NCBI GenBank assembly: GCA_902729315.2
Contig: LR746269.1
Location: forward strand, 9,088,231-9,152,230
Reading direction: 5' to 3'
DNA from: Spirodela intermedia
Taxonomy: Eukaryota; Streptophyta; Magnoliopsida; Alismatales; Araceae
Length of the DNA: 64,000 nucleotides
Under the pieces are notes generated by a model. That model had not been told where the DNA came from and ran no database searches. It worked only from the letters and a program-made list of their open reading frames with translations. The position numbers and the translations under genes were made by a program. How positions within the stretch are numbered: position 1 is the first letter of the stretch; every line of letters begins with the position of its first letter. This document shows positions 1-12,760 of the stretch, in pieces.

Positions 1-309
1 TTAGTAAGATTTCTTCTTTGGCACATCATTTCAATCATATGCTTCTTTGTTCTTGCATTGAAATTGTTGATGCAATTGTCACCTAGAAAATATGATCGAG
101 TGGCCTAACATTGAATCACTCAACGTTTACATGGATTTAGGTTCCCTGTTTGAAAATTTGCACATTTTTCTCATTCGGAAGGAATTTATTCTCATCACAT
201 CAGTAGTTTATCGAACTGTAAGGTTCGCGTTGATAAAGAAATGTTGTCTTACCTACTAACTATCGTTCATTTGAGGCTTATTTCATTGCCTTGTGGATGA
301 ACGTCCCAG

Positions 310-1372
<1,063 letters not shown>

Positions 1373-2714
1373 GAAATGTTATGCCGATCGCAAGTACTGC
1401 GAATAAAAATGTTATGCCTTTTGTCTTTCGGCGTATATAATATCACACGCATCCCCTGAATGAATAAAAGTGTTGACCGAGGTACCTTTCCAGCCTTGAA
1501 TAGAAATGTTTTGTGTTGATAACTGTGTAATAGATGGATATTCGGTTGATCAGAAAATTTGCAGGGTATCGTATTAACGTGCGCTTCATATTTCACTCTC
1601 GGCTGAATATTTACATGTACTTGGGAAGAAAACTGAAGAACTAACTTTTCGGTTCGCTCGTTTTTTTGGTAGACCCATTATGTTTTCGGGGATTTCTTCG
1701 GAATTTCTCACAAGAAAAGTCACCTGACAAAAGATCTGCACCGCCCCACGTAAAACCAAATTATGTCAGAAGACTTGGCCGCCTGTGGAATTATATAGGT
1801 ATATTGTGATTCTAATGTTCAGGGATCGAACCGGAAAAACCTATATTGATCATGTCCTAAAAGCAAACTGACGGTGCCACCCGGAGATGACGATGAGAAA
1901 GAGAGAGAAGGGTCCAGGGATGGTAAGACAGAGGGAAGGGACCCCGAGGAACCTCCCGTGTTGGCCAATTCGAGATGGCTAATCTCCCCTTCTCCACTCG
2001 GAGATACAAGAATCAGAATAATACTTGATACTTTCAAGGAGGACCAGGCTCTTCTTCTAGCCATCTGGCCTTGACGACGCCCCACTCATCACGCACGCCC
2101 TTCTGCCGACCGCCTCTGCGATCCGCCCCCTCCCAGCCATAACGGGCCGCCCTCTGCGTCTCAGCACAAGTCTCTGTACGGAAAGTGAGCATCAACTGGA
2201 GAGCCGGATTGACTTACTATGCGGTTTTCATATACCAAAAGCCTCATAGGGCCCGTTGACACTGGGCCTTGATGTACCTGCTCTTGTTCACTGGGTCATT
2301 TCTTGTATATTTATCGCAAATTCTTACAGACGGTCAGTTAAGTTTCTTTGTGCTCAGGCTCACGAAAATGTGCCTTGATGTGCATATTATAGCAAATGTG
2401 CAGGCACGAAAATCTTTCCTGTATACTAGGGTTCAACTCCGCCTGTGGTTTTGCCCGCCTGTGATTTATCGTTGACGAGACGGAATGTACAGGTACCCTA
2501 ATATCACTGACGACCCCGAGAAGAAGGAAACCACCTCTCTACGTATTCTCATGGTTGCAGACATCGGTCAGTGGGTATCGTACGTTTTCAAATGCTTAAG
2601 TTGATAATTATTGATCGTGATCAATAAATAGCTCGTCAACAATAAAACGGAAGAGTTCACACAGGCAAATAAGTTCCCATGCTCCCGGACTCTTATCCTT
2701 TTACAGCTCCCCCT
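1373..2714. other. 3' flank of protease copy 1, no gene seen
   Basis: AATAAA-type polyadenylation signals follow the stop codon (for example at 1463-1468). Short open frames around 1819-2475 lack any recognisable family and recur in the second copy only because the whole segment is duplicated. A 20-bp palindrome (arms TTATTGATC and GATCAATAA around GT) lies at 2608-2627 and again at 22292-22311. The same description applies to 21057-22398 in the duplicate. Confidence 0.5.
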
Positions 2715-2902
2715 TGTTAAGTATAGTCTAGTATTTCTTGCTACGTCTATCGACTTGGCCTGTCTTGGTCTTTCCTACGTTTCTGGTCTTGCCATGCTGG
2801 TCCCCTCCTATTTTCTAGTACTTTAAATAAATGTTGCAACGAGGTTTGGTCGTGTGAGGCCTTTCGTCCTTTCTCTCTCCATTGTTAACATGGTATCATC
2901 AC
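2715..2902 (+). mobile_element. Short LTR-like relic with primer-binding-site-like end
   Basis: A 176-bp stretch begins TGTTAA and ends TTAACA (2715-2890), the inverted termini typical of Ty1-copia LTRs. It is followed directly by TGGTATCA, which resembles the initiator-Met tRNA primer site; GGTATCAGAG recurs 40 bp further on after another GTTAACA. No gag or pol is recognisable downstream, so this would be a solo LTR or a truncated element. The boundaries are inferred. Confidence 0.4.
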
Positions 2903-3710
2903 CTTGTCATCCCCTCTCTTCTGTTAACAGGGTATCAGAGTAACTTTGTTCCCCTCTCTCTTTGTTCACACCTACCAGCTGGGAAAAATAATCTTTCAGG
3001 GAAATCTTCCTGCAAAGCAATATACATCAAGGAATCAACAGCCGAAAAAAAATTCAATACTTCAACAGAAGTCTCATTAACATCGAAGGCCATGGTGAGA
3101 GGGTTTAAGAGAAGAAACCTGACTTCTCATTCTCCGGTGAACAGTGCATCAAGCCGCCTCGAACCGCAGTTGCCAAGAAAAATGTTTTATTTGACGGAGA
3201 AAAACGATCGCATGCCCGTCGATTCTTACGTGTCCCATTGGATAGTCTATTTCTTGGGACGATGACAATCTGAGTTACAGTTCACAGTTCACAGCTCAAA
3301 GCACGTTGCGTCTGAAGGCGAATCGCGCCATACCTTAATTTGGTACAAGTCTTTCAAGACAAGATGTCGGATCTGCTTACGCTTGATTCGATGAATAAGA
3401 TCTATTCCTGTAAGTGATTGTAAGCATGATTCTGTCAACTCCTTCCTCGTCTTCCACAGTGCTGGTGACAGATCATTATTCGCTCTCTCCCACTACCTCC
3501 GAATCTCCGTAAAAGTAAAGCCCTCTCTAATACTCAATCTTCACCTGAAATCTACTGGCTCCCTATCTTCAGTATGATAGGAAAGAGAGTGATTGGGGAG
3601 GACTTCTTTTATCGCAGAAACGTTGTGGCGTGTATTTTGGAAACACTTAGGCACAGGGATAATCACCTCTACCACGGAGGATAGAGGGGAGAGCGGCTGA
3701 CAACCGTCTA
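2903..3710. other. Rest of segment A, no gene recognised
   Basis: An open frame at 2882-3265 (127 codons) starts inside the LTR-like relic and resembles no family I know; it is most likely decayed transposon leader. Nothing else stands out. The same holds for 22587-23394. Confidence 0.4.
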
Positions 3711-3719
3711 AACTCATTA

Positions 3720-5220
3720 TCTATTTAAAGAAAACCTATTACACTAAACTACCAAGATGAAATAGTGTCCTATAGCCAAAGAATAATCGTACAGTATTAT
3801 GAATACAATATCAATTTTAGTTGTTGGATGTATGGCATACATTATTTGAGAAAGTCTAAACTAAGGAAGCAAAATTAGTTGATAAGGTTGTGCATGGTGG
3901 TCAAGGAAGAATCATAGTTGTTCTAAGAAAAAGGTATACTTGTTCTATCTTGAGTTCCTTGAAAGAAATTGCGACCTCATCATCTAGTTTTTAGGTATTT
4001 TATAAAGTTTATATTGTAATTTATTTAATTTATTTTTCATGAGTGTAGTCACATTGCATTGTTGAAAACTAAGCATACACAAAGTTGGTCAATCCTAATC
4101 TAGACAGGGTGTAAGGGTGCCTTGGTCATACTTCATTCAGCAAGGCTCATGTGAGTCATGTCTTTCTTTACTGGGCTTTTACTTATGATTGTTTTCTATC
4201 CAGAAAATAGTCTAACAACTTTTCTATAACCTGTATTTAAAGGGTGCTCAAGGAGAGAGAAATAAGAGAGAAAAGAAACAAATCTAGGACACGAGAAACC
4301 TAATCCTCTCTAACGATTGCAACAGGAGTTATGACATCATCTCCCTCCTTTTTTTCTCTCTCTCATCCTCTAGTGGCTGGTATACTACTTCATTAACTAT
4401 ATCTTTACTATATTTTATTCTTCAGACTTTCTTATTCCTTTATTTTCTATTATTTTACTGGTCGTGAGGTGTTTTTATCCTCTTTAAATCACAGTAATCA
4501 AAGTCTTACTTTATTGTAACCCATTCTATATTTTTATTATCTTTTGTATATTTGAAGACTTGTTGTACTTATACCCTCAAGTTTTCGTTATGCTAACAAG
4601 CTAGTCCAAGCCCATTAAGATCCCATTCCAAATACTATTTCTTAACATAGGGTTTGAACAATATTGGTCTTGGTGTTTCTAGTGAACTGCTGGAAGATGA
4701 ATAAGAACTCGAATCACATGGAATAGAAGAGAGAACGTTAAAACTTGGAAGCATGCTGATAACTAATGAGCACTAGAGTTTGGTTTAAAATTAATCATGT
4801 CTAAATACCTTTTATGATATTATTATTTGGATCCTTATGATATAAATCCATGACAAGTCTACTCATAGTATATTTATTAAAATATTTAATTGTTTCATTC
4901 AATGTTAAGAGTATTCCACAGAGTCGGATTAAGCTCTCGAGAAAAACGTTTCATATAATGATGGAAAATCATCTCACAATCTCTTTGTCGTGCACGCTGG
5001 CTTCCTGACTTCTTCGGATTAGACCAATATTTTAGAAATGGCATCTTCTGAGCTCTCATATCTGTAGGTGCGACGTATATGCTTGCTCTGATCATCAACC
5101 GGTGGAGGACATCAGCACCTGTTTCATGCACAAAACGAGTTTTGCCGGCATTGATGAGGACCTCAATCGTATTCTGACCACTACGGCGACATATCCCTTG
5201 TCTGCCTTTCTTTAATCTCC
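3720..5220. other. Upstream region of protease copy 2, no gene recognised
   Basis: This is AT-rich sequence with long T and A runs. The only longer frame (4895-5131, minus strand, 78 codons) is retained in the duplicate but has no recognisable family and lies within the likely promoter. Parts may be decayed transposon LTR, but I could not define ends. Confidence 0.4.
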
Positions 5221-5226
5221 TATGTC

Positions 5227-5234
5227 TATAAATA
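5227..5234 (+). promoter_or_regulatory. TATA box of protease copy 2
   Basis: TATAAATA lies 127 bp upstream of the ATG at 5361, a plausible distance for a plant promoter with about 95-100 nt of 5' UTR. The same box is present upstream of copy 3. Confidence 0.65.
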
Positions 5235-5360
5235 CGAGTGTTCTCCTGGCTAGTCTTGCATTGTGAAACTCACATCAAATCTTTCTCCAAAACCACCCTT
5301 TGTTCACCTTTCCTCAGATTTCTTCGATAAGATATCAAGGAGTGGTTTGGGAGGGGAATC

Positions 5361-7245
5361 ATGGATTCGTGTAGGAGAGAAACCGTAGTATTGGCTCTGT
5401 TGCTCTCCTTGTTTGGTCTTTCGTCCGCGTTGGATTACTCCATTGTACGCGAGGACAGTCCGGAGAGAAATGAGTTAAGGAGTGATCAGGAGATGAGGTG
5501 GTTATATGAAGAGTGGATCGTTAATCACGACAAATCGTACTCTGATGAAGTCGAAAAGGCGAAGAGGTTCGAAATCTTCAAAGACAACTTGAGATTCGTG
5601 GACGACCACAACCGCCCTGGAAACAACAACACTTACACGGTCGGCCTAAATCAGTTCGCCGATCTAAGCGACGAAGAGTTCCGATCCATGTACCTGGGTC
5701 CTCCGCTTAACCTGAGTGCAATGCCGTCCCCTCCGGTCAGTAAGCGTTACATACCGAAAAGAGGCCAATATCTCCCGACATCTGTTGACTGGAGGAGATG
5801 GGGAGCCGTCAGCGCTGTGAAAAACCAAGGCGTATGCGGTTAGTAAGATTTCTTCTGTCACACATCGAGTTAGAATGAAGCACCGGTATTAGTTTTTAAT
5901 ATTATATATCTGACTTAGATGTAGATGGATTTACGTTTTTCCTTGAAATTTTTGCATTTATCCTTTGGAAAGGAACGTTTTTTCCTCACATAGTGATTCT
6001 AGTGTACACACGAGTAGATATTTTACCTGTAAGGTTCATCATTATTAGGAAAAGTTCTCTCCCCACAAGTTGTCGTTTATATGTACATCCGAGTACACAT
6101 ACTATAAGGTTGATGCTAGCACTGATTTGTCGTTTACTTCGTTACCTTTTGGATGGACGTCCCAGAAAGCTGTCGGGCATTCGCCACGGTCGCCGCTGTC
6201 GAGAGCCTGCATAAAATCACGACAGGAAGGATGATAACCCTCTCAGAACAGGAACTGGTAGACTGCGACCACCGAAATAAAGGTTGCAAGCCGGGGTATC
6301 TTCACTACACCTACCAATACGTCGTAGAGAACGGAGGCATCGATACTGCGAGTCACTATCCTTATAGAGGAGTTGCAGGTCGGTGCAGGGCAGACCGGGT
6401 AACCTTCTCTTTCCTTGATCTACTATTTGACAGGTTTCCTTTGATTTGCTGCATGCTTATCTTAATATAGCGTGATCCTCATGGATTTCATATCACAGAG
6501 ACGGGTCGTCAGCATCTCAGGATTTAGAAAGGTGCCGAGCTACAATTCCTACGCGTTGCAGTATGCAGTGTCGTACCAACCAGTCAGTGTAGCGATTGAA
6601 GCTTCAAGCCAAGGGTTTCGATTTCACAGATCGGTGAGGCGACCTTGTATTATCTCCGGTGTTCGCAACTCAGTAGGATCTCATGATTGCCGTTGCTCAA
6701 GCCTTCTACGATACGCGGGTCGGAATAGCGAATCAGCTTTAGAAACATCATATATCACAACGGATGGCAATATTTTCCAACCTTATGATTTCAAACAAGA
6801 ACCAGTTTTCCATTTATGAATCGATTTCTTTTTCTCAAAATTGTTCGACTACATCAGACATCAAGGCGCAGATAGCATGCTCTGATCAAGATCCCCGTGC
6901 GTCGGCGTAAAACCAATGTTTTTTTATGAGATGGAAATGCCATAAAGTCGATTAGTAGCACGGCTTCATTTTTATAAGTCTCTCCTCTTTTCTCAGGGAG
7001 TGTTCGGGGGGCCTTGCAGCGCGGAGACAAATCACTTCCTTACCGTGATAGGCTACGGCACGGACTACAATGGTATCGAGTACTGGCTTGTGAAGAACTC
7101 CTGGGGAACAGGCTGGGGCGAGGGAGGCTTTGCAATGATACAACGTAACGTTGGTGGGAGCGGAAGGTGTGGAATCCTCACATATTCTCTTTATCCGCTG
7201 ATGAACAGTTGGGTCAGGGCCCTGGGCAGGAATATCACCGAATGA
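5361..7245 (+). CDS. Papain-like (C1A) cysteine protease, copy 2, complete, four exons
   Basis: Exons 5361-5838, 6166-6398, 6499-6633 and 6997-7245 join in frame to 364 residues, the usual size for plant C1A proteases without a granulin tail. Residues 1-24 are a signal peptide. The inhibitor propeptide (about 47-105) has a variant ERFNIN helix and the GLNQFADLSDEEF segment; the mature enzyme starts near LPTSVDW (about 138). Catalytic Cys162, His295 and Asn316 and oxyanion Gln156 are present. Odd features: the CGSCWAF block reads C-E-S-C-R-A-F (papain Gly23 to Glu, Trp26 to Arg), GCxGG reads GCKPG, and the Asp before the catalytic His is Asn (TNHF). Exon 1 is almost identical to that of copy 3, whereas exons 2-4 differ clearly (12 of 78 residues in exon 2), so the gene looks chimeric. 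Activity may be altered or lost. Confidence 0.88.
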
Positions 7246-7310
7246 GAAATGTAATCGTAATCGCAAAGAGCGCAGGAGGGGATTATATTGTCGATCCATC
7301 ACCTTCATTC

Positions 7311-7362
7311 TATATATATTTATATTTATATATATATATATATTCTATATATATATATATAT
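7311..7362. repeat. AT-rich (TA)n microsatellite
   Basis: Imperfect TA dinucleotide runs lie just downstream of the stop codon of protease copy 2, within or close to its 3' UTR. Confidence 0.8.
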
Positions 7363-10300
7363 TACATGCATGGCCTAAGCGAATAAAAATGGATAATAAA
7401 TGGATCTTCAGCGAATGAACGTTCTTCATATTTCAACGCCAAGAATACTGGGCGGAACAAACCAAGTAGTGTATACAGTTTGATTAAACATTTCTAGTTT
7501 TTGAAAGGTTGTTTATTCAATGATTTTTTGACAGAGAACGTTTTTTATGGAGAAAGTTGAGACTAATAAATCAGTATATGATGAATGCGGTTCCCCCTCA
7601 CACTGACCTGTAATGTATGTCAATGTCTTATATTTATAATGTTAAATTTTCGGCAGGTAAAGTTCGCGGACAGTCAGACAGTGACAAGAAATAGCTCCTA
7701 AAACGTTTGTTAGTTGTAACATCACATATTTTAAAAATAGTTAACTAAAGTAATACTGTAAACACTTCACCATTTTTAGTTGTGTTTCTTGAGATAGTTT
7801 GTTGCACCATTTCAGTTTTCAAAATATCTTTTCAATCCAATGCATGTTTGTATTTGTAAAATCAACTGAGCTTTAATAAGTATCCAAATGAGTTTTAAAA
7901 ATTGTGCTGCATTTTGATTGATCCAATCAGGAATCATAGGCCTTATTTGCCAATGTGCAGATGAAAAGTTTTGATAATAAAATCTTTGAAAGGCTGGTTT
8001 AATAGTGCATATCACACTAGTTCAAATGTTGATTCCAAGATTTGTTTGATTCAATGATTTTGATGTTAATAATTAATCACATAATGAATTTTAAAAAATA
8101 TATCTGGATACACTAACCAAAGAATCAAGATCTGAATGTTATGTATAGTTTTTTCTGTTGTACAAATACATTGATTAGGCATCATATGAAGAAAATGGAT
8201 ATCAAGAAACAAATATGCAACCTAAACCAAATGAGATCAAAATAATATAGTTTAGAAGAAAACTAATAGGAAACATGTGTTGTCTCACTAAAAGAGTGTT
8301 CAGCCACCTAAGAAAAGAGAAATGTGTTGGCCCACAAAAGTGAGTTGGCCCATCATGGTCTGAAGTGATAAAGTGTGTCAATCAAAAGGTAACCTAGTCA
8401 ATCAGACCATATCTCAATAGAGAAAAAAGGATATTTTTCTATCTGAAATCTAATACATATGACGTTGTAGAATATAACACATGTTGAAAGATCTTTGACA
8501 TGAGTATATCCTAGCAAGTCTAAATATGAAAGATGTTAGAAAATCTTTGACACACATCTTCAAACTAAATTAGTCGACATTTGGTCAAATTGATGACTTG
8601 ACAATAGTTTGACTATGTTGTTAAACAAGGGGTCAACCTGCACATCAACGAGGAAAATCTTTGAAGAAGATGCATATGATAAAGTTTTTCAAGATGTCGA
8701 GCATCAGCTCATCTTCTGTTGTTGCAGGTGACTGAAAGCATTGAATTGAGCTAGGCTTCCCAGTCGATAAAGGAGATTTCTTGGATTCTCATATAGGAGG
8801 ATGGATGAAGTGGAACCTCACTCCAGAATTTTCTCATTCCCCTTTTTATTTTTCATTCCTTGCCTTAATTTAGTATGTAGTTTGTATACTGGACTCAGTA
8901 GTCATCTCACCAGCTAATTTAGCAGACCTTGCTAGATTGCATGCATACTTGGGAATTCACTGAAATATTTGTGATAGTCTTGTAACGTTCTTGACAGTTT
9001 AAATACTTTGAATTTTGCGTGCCATTTTTTGCATTGGATTCGTGACAGTTCAATGCCCATATTTGTGACAAAATCTTGTACGTATAAGTTATTTTAATCA
9101 TATAGGTTATAAATTTGGACCATTTTTCCCTTGAGAGAAATTTCAAACTCAATAACATTAAAATATATTTAAAAAATGGTTTCTTTGAATTTAGATGTGT
9201 CACTTATTTCATTGTGGAGTTACAAATCTATGCATACCTCTATTTTCAATATAAAAATCATCCCATTCAAGGTCACTCATAATTATTTAGAATTATACCC
9301 TTCAGTAAATTCACTTGATTTACATTATGGTCGTTCACATTTCACATAACCTAAAATTATTATTCATCTATTTCAAAACTAACAATTCATAATGAAAATA
9401 CTTTTGATGCAGGTGCTAAATCTTTAACTCCTACGTGAACCGCCATCATCTAGGGACCCAACAAAACATTTACCAATTCCTCCAAGCCAATATTGAAAAG
9501 CAGTCTTCTGCATAGTTTGCATCATCGGAATGTGCCCAAGATTCAACTTCATTCAACTTCAAAGAAAATTCCTTATTCAAAACTGCTCAGCTTAAATTCA
9601 ATAATTCCATTGGCTTTAATCTTTATGAAATTTTCTCCAAGCCCAGGTGGAGATCTCTGGTCACATGCCAACAAGTCATTTATCCCACAATTGGTTGAAC
9701 AATTTAAGATGTTTTTCATAGACTAGAAAATTGAGATCTTGGCTAAAATTGTCTGAGTCATGAACTCTGCTCTTGACAACCACTGGAATCTTGAATCTAT
9801 CCCTGGATCCAATCCACGTATCACAGCTTGTAATCCACATCGGTCTTTCATGCTTAATCACCATCAAATTATTATACCCTCTGCAGTAGATTGTTGTTTT
9901 GGATTAATGAGAAGCATCTCTTCTTACTCCATCATCTGCTTGAAGATGAAGCATTCCACGGCCTGGTCACTTGATTATCCACTGTATGTTTAAGTCTCAT
10001 ATTCCTTCTCACTTCCCTACTTCTCGAGCAACACCCGAATCCTCTACCATTTCCATGTCAATGGTGATGGAGAATTTCAGATTTACCTCGAAGAGTCCAA
10101 TGTGATTGACAAGCGTACACTTGCTCCGATAAACCGTACGTCTCAACAGCCGATGGATCTATCGAAGAGCATCTACTCCGGGTCCACCTCCTTCGGCTGC
10201 CCCGTCGCCCAGCCGCACACCACCCACTCAATATTTCACCGATCGCGTTGACCAGTTCACACTGAGGACATACTAAATTCTATCAGTACTTCGAAGAATG

Positions 10301-11559
10301 TCTACACCTCATTAAATAGAAAGTAGGCGCCCTGATGCCCATGTGATGCCCAGACACCTTCTCCCCAAACTCTGCTGCCACACTCCAGGTGCTGAACCGA
10401 ACGGAACCAGGTTGCTGCTGTACATTTTGGGAACCCCTCTCATGTTGACAGAATGGTGGGAATTCAGTCGTAAAAGAAAAGGGAGAGAATCCAGGAGTCA
10501 AAGGGGATAGTCTTGCATAGAAGACGGGAAGTATAGGCCACACTTCTCAAGCATCTGTACGTTCTGTAAAATGTTTGAGATCACTGGTACTATGGTCTTC
10601 ACCAATGACCATGCTTTTTATTTCCGTATTTCGAGGTGTTTATGACTCAGTGAGAGTTCACATTTTCAGAAATTCCTGAAATACAAACTGCATCATTGCA
10701 ATGCACGAGCATTTACCTTGAACAACAGTGCACGAGCAATGCACTATATCCGTTGAGAACTGACTATACGTGCTTTTCTGGTATGAACTTTCTCTTTTCT
10801 GGTGTAAACCTATAGCTAATTCTGAGTTGGAATCTCGACAGGTAAATATGGACGTACACTTTGTACGATCAATAATTCAAAATCTTCAAAATTAAACATT
10901 TGATTTTCAGACTACATCAGAATAGATAATACAGTAGATTTAACAAATTTCTATGGGAATGAAAAACCATCAAACACTACCTTTCTCTCAATTGATCATA
11001 GGACAAATACTATGCATATTCTCAATTTCCATGCATCAGTTCTGCTGCTAGACAGTTAACTCAGAATGAGGTATTTCATGTTATCAAACTTGGCATTCTG
11101 GGAATCAACTCAGAATTCAAGTTTATGCTTATATCATTATGCTCTAAGATTTCTCGCAGCATGAATCGCATGGGTCTTCAATTGAAAGTTTCTGTCCAAT
11201 GGGGCACTTCCCACCTGAACTAGCCGATGACTCATATTTCGAGTTAGAAAAATCATTCCATCGGAACGGATCGTAAAATCTGATCGTAACATTGATAGTC
11301 AAAACGGTTATACAGAAGTCAAAACACAGTTCAGAGCATCATGCACAAACATTAAGTCGGGAAATTGTTTCCATGGCAATCCAGAACACCATTCAAAGGT
11401 CCTTGCAGGTATCCGCGTTTGTTAGATTTCAAGAGGCGGCAAACTGTTTTCAACAGTGACAGAAGTCACAAAGGATTGATCAGAACAGAATTTAAGGTCA
11501 ATCGTCAGTCTGATAAGACTTGAAAAATAATAAGAGCAATTTTCCAGAACTATGATCAC
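7363..11559. other. AT-rich intergenic stretch, no gene recognised
   Basis: No gene family is recognisable on either strand. Open frames at 9493-9726, 9760-9993 and 10283-10543 are short and lack family features. A stop-to-stop frame at 9994-10251 with more balanced composition is described separately as a weak observation. Confidence 0.4.
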
Positions 11560-12760
11560 TTACCATGTTCAAAAACTCCATTAATTTTTTGCAAAATAAA
11601 ATCCAAGATAGTGCTGGTTGACTGTATTTAGAGAACTGGAAAATACAGAGAGGGTTAGATAAGTAGAGAACACAGTTGTGTAAGTTCTCTCCCTGTTATC
11701 TATAAAATATATTCTCCAACAGATACATGACTCCCCCCTAATTTTCTTCTCCCCCTTTATTCATGCCTATATCTCCCCCCTTTTTGTGAACATCAAAAGA
11801 CATAAGGAGGGCTTCAAAATGGGGACAACAGTAGAAAGCATCTCGGCGTCGCTTGAGCAGTTAAACATCCTCTTTCTCTTCAATGAGATCGAGCCAGTCT
11901 TCTAGGCATTGGAAGTACTAGAAAATCCAATTAGTTTGCGGGTCAATGTGATCGGAGAAGGCTCAAAATGCTGGAATCTGGCCGGAAAAGGAACTGGCTG
12001 CAGTCGGTAGAGGTCGAGGCTGAGAGATCGGGCTCTAGGATGTTGTAAGACGATGATACCGTGATGGAAAAATTCGTACGAGAGCGTTTAGGATTTCTGG
12101 CAGCGGATTGGACCACAGGAAGAGACATATTAGCAGCAATCATAGTCTCTGGTTATTTAAGGTTGGAAGAACAGTCCGGTTGCATTTATAGGTTGGAAGA
12201 GCAGTCGACGGAGAGGGCGGGAGCGATGTGGAACCGACTGTGAACTAGTCTCCGTATGAGTCGTTTCCGGATTGGTTGGATTGTAGAGGTCGACCCAGAT
12301 GTCCGGAAGATTGCAACTTGAATCGTTTTCCGGTGGAGTTTTTGGTCCGATGGAGTAGAATGTGAGTTCACACGACCAGAGACTTGGTCCATCAACGAGA
12401 AGGACGAGAAGGATCCACAGGGTTCCGAAATCACATAAAATATTCAATGAAAAGACCTGGAGATCAAGATGAACGCAATGCAGTACAGAGTTGTTCGAAT
12501 CAGAGGCGCGACCCAACACGCGGTGTGAAGAACCGACGTGGGCGAAATGGAAAAGTGACCGTGAGACGAGTTTCCAGGTACGGCAGGAAGCGATTATGGT
12601 CCGGGAAAGCTCAGGAACAGAGGCTGAAAAAGACGATTGCCAGCCGCCTAACCGCTGCGTGGAAGCCTACTTTCGCAGTTTGGACGTGTGCCATCGAGGT
12701 CGGCTGCACGGAAAATTGCTCAAAGTAAATCAAATTTAAACGTTTTCTATCTCAAATATA
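11560..12760 (-). mobile_element. Relic of a Ty1-copia-type LTR element, minus strand (3' internal end plus start of LTR)
   Basis: Read on the minus strand, the region passes through a GC-richer tract (about 12760-11840) into two polypurine runs (plus-strand C runs at about 11732-11757). These are followed by TGTATCTGTTGGAG, which looks like the start of an LTR at about 11727. This order of internal region, polypurine tract and LTR start is that of an LTR retrotransposon 3' end. No reverse transcriptase or integrase remains. Minus-strand frames at 12157-12519 and 11943-12143 may be decayed element sequence. The outer end of the LTR is not defined. Confidence 0.4.

Larger units (their letters stand above)
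3711..5838 (+). repeat. Segmental duplicate B (copy 2), repeated at 17557-19683
   Basis: This unit holds the upstream region, promoter and exon 1 of a cysteine protease gene. The start AACTCATTAT occurs at 3711 and 17557. The exon 1 ATG occurs at 5361 and 19206, so small indels shift the offset from 13846 to 13845. Scattered substitutions are visible in the distal half (for example near 3745, 3780 and 4100), but the last kilobase is almost identical and exon 1 differs by one base. Homology stops about 17 bases into intron 1. Confidence 0.92.

Noticed and set aside
2882-3265. 127-codon frame in segment A
   Set aside because: Starts at the LTR-like relic end and shows no gag or other family features; duplicated only with its segment.
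4895-5131. 78-codon minus-strand frame kept in both B units
   Set aside because: Its conservation is fully explained by the recent segmental duplication; it overlaps the protease upstream region and has no family signature.
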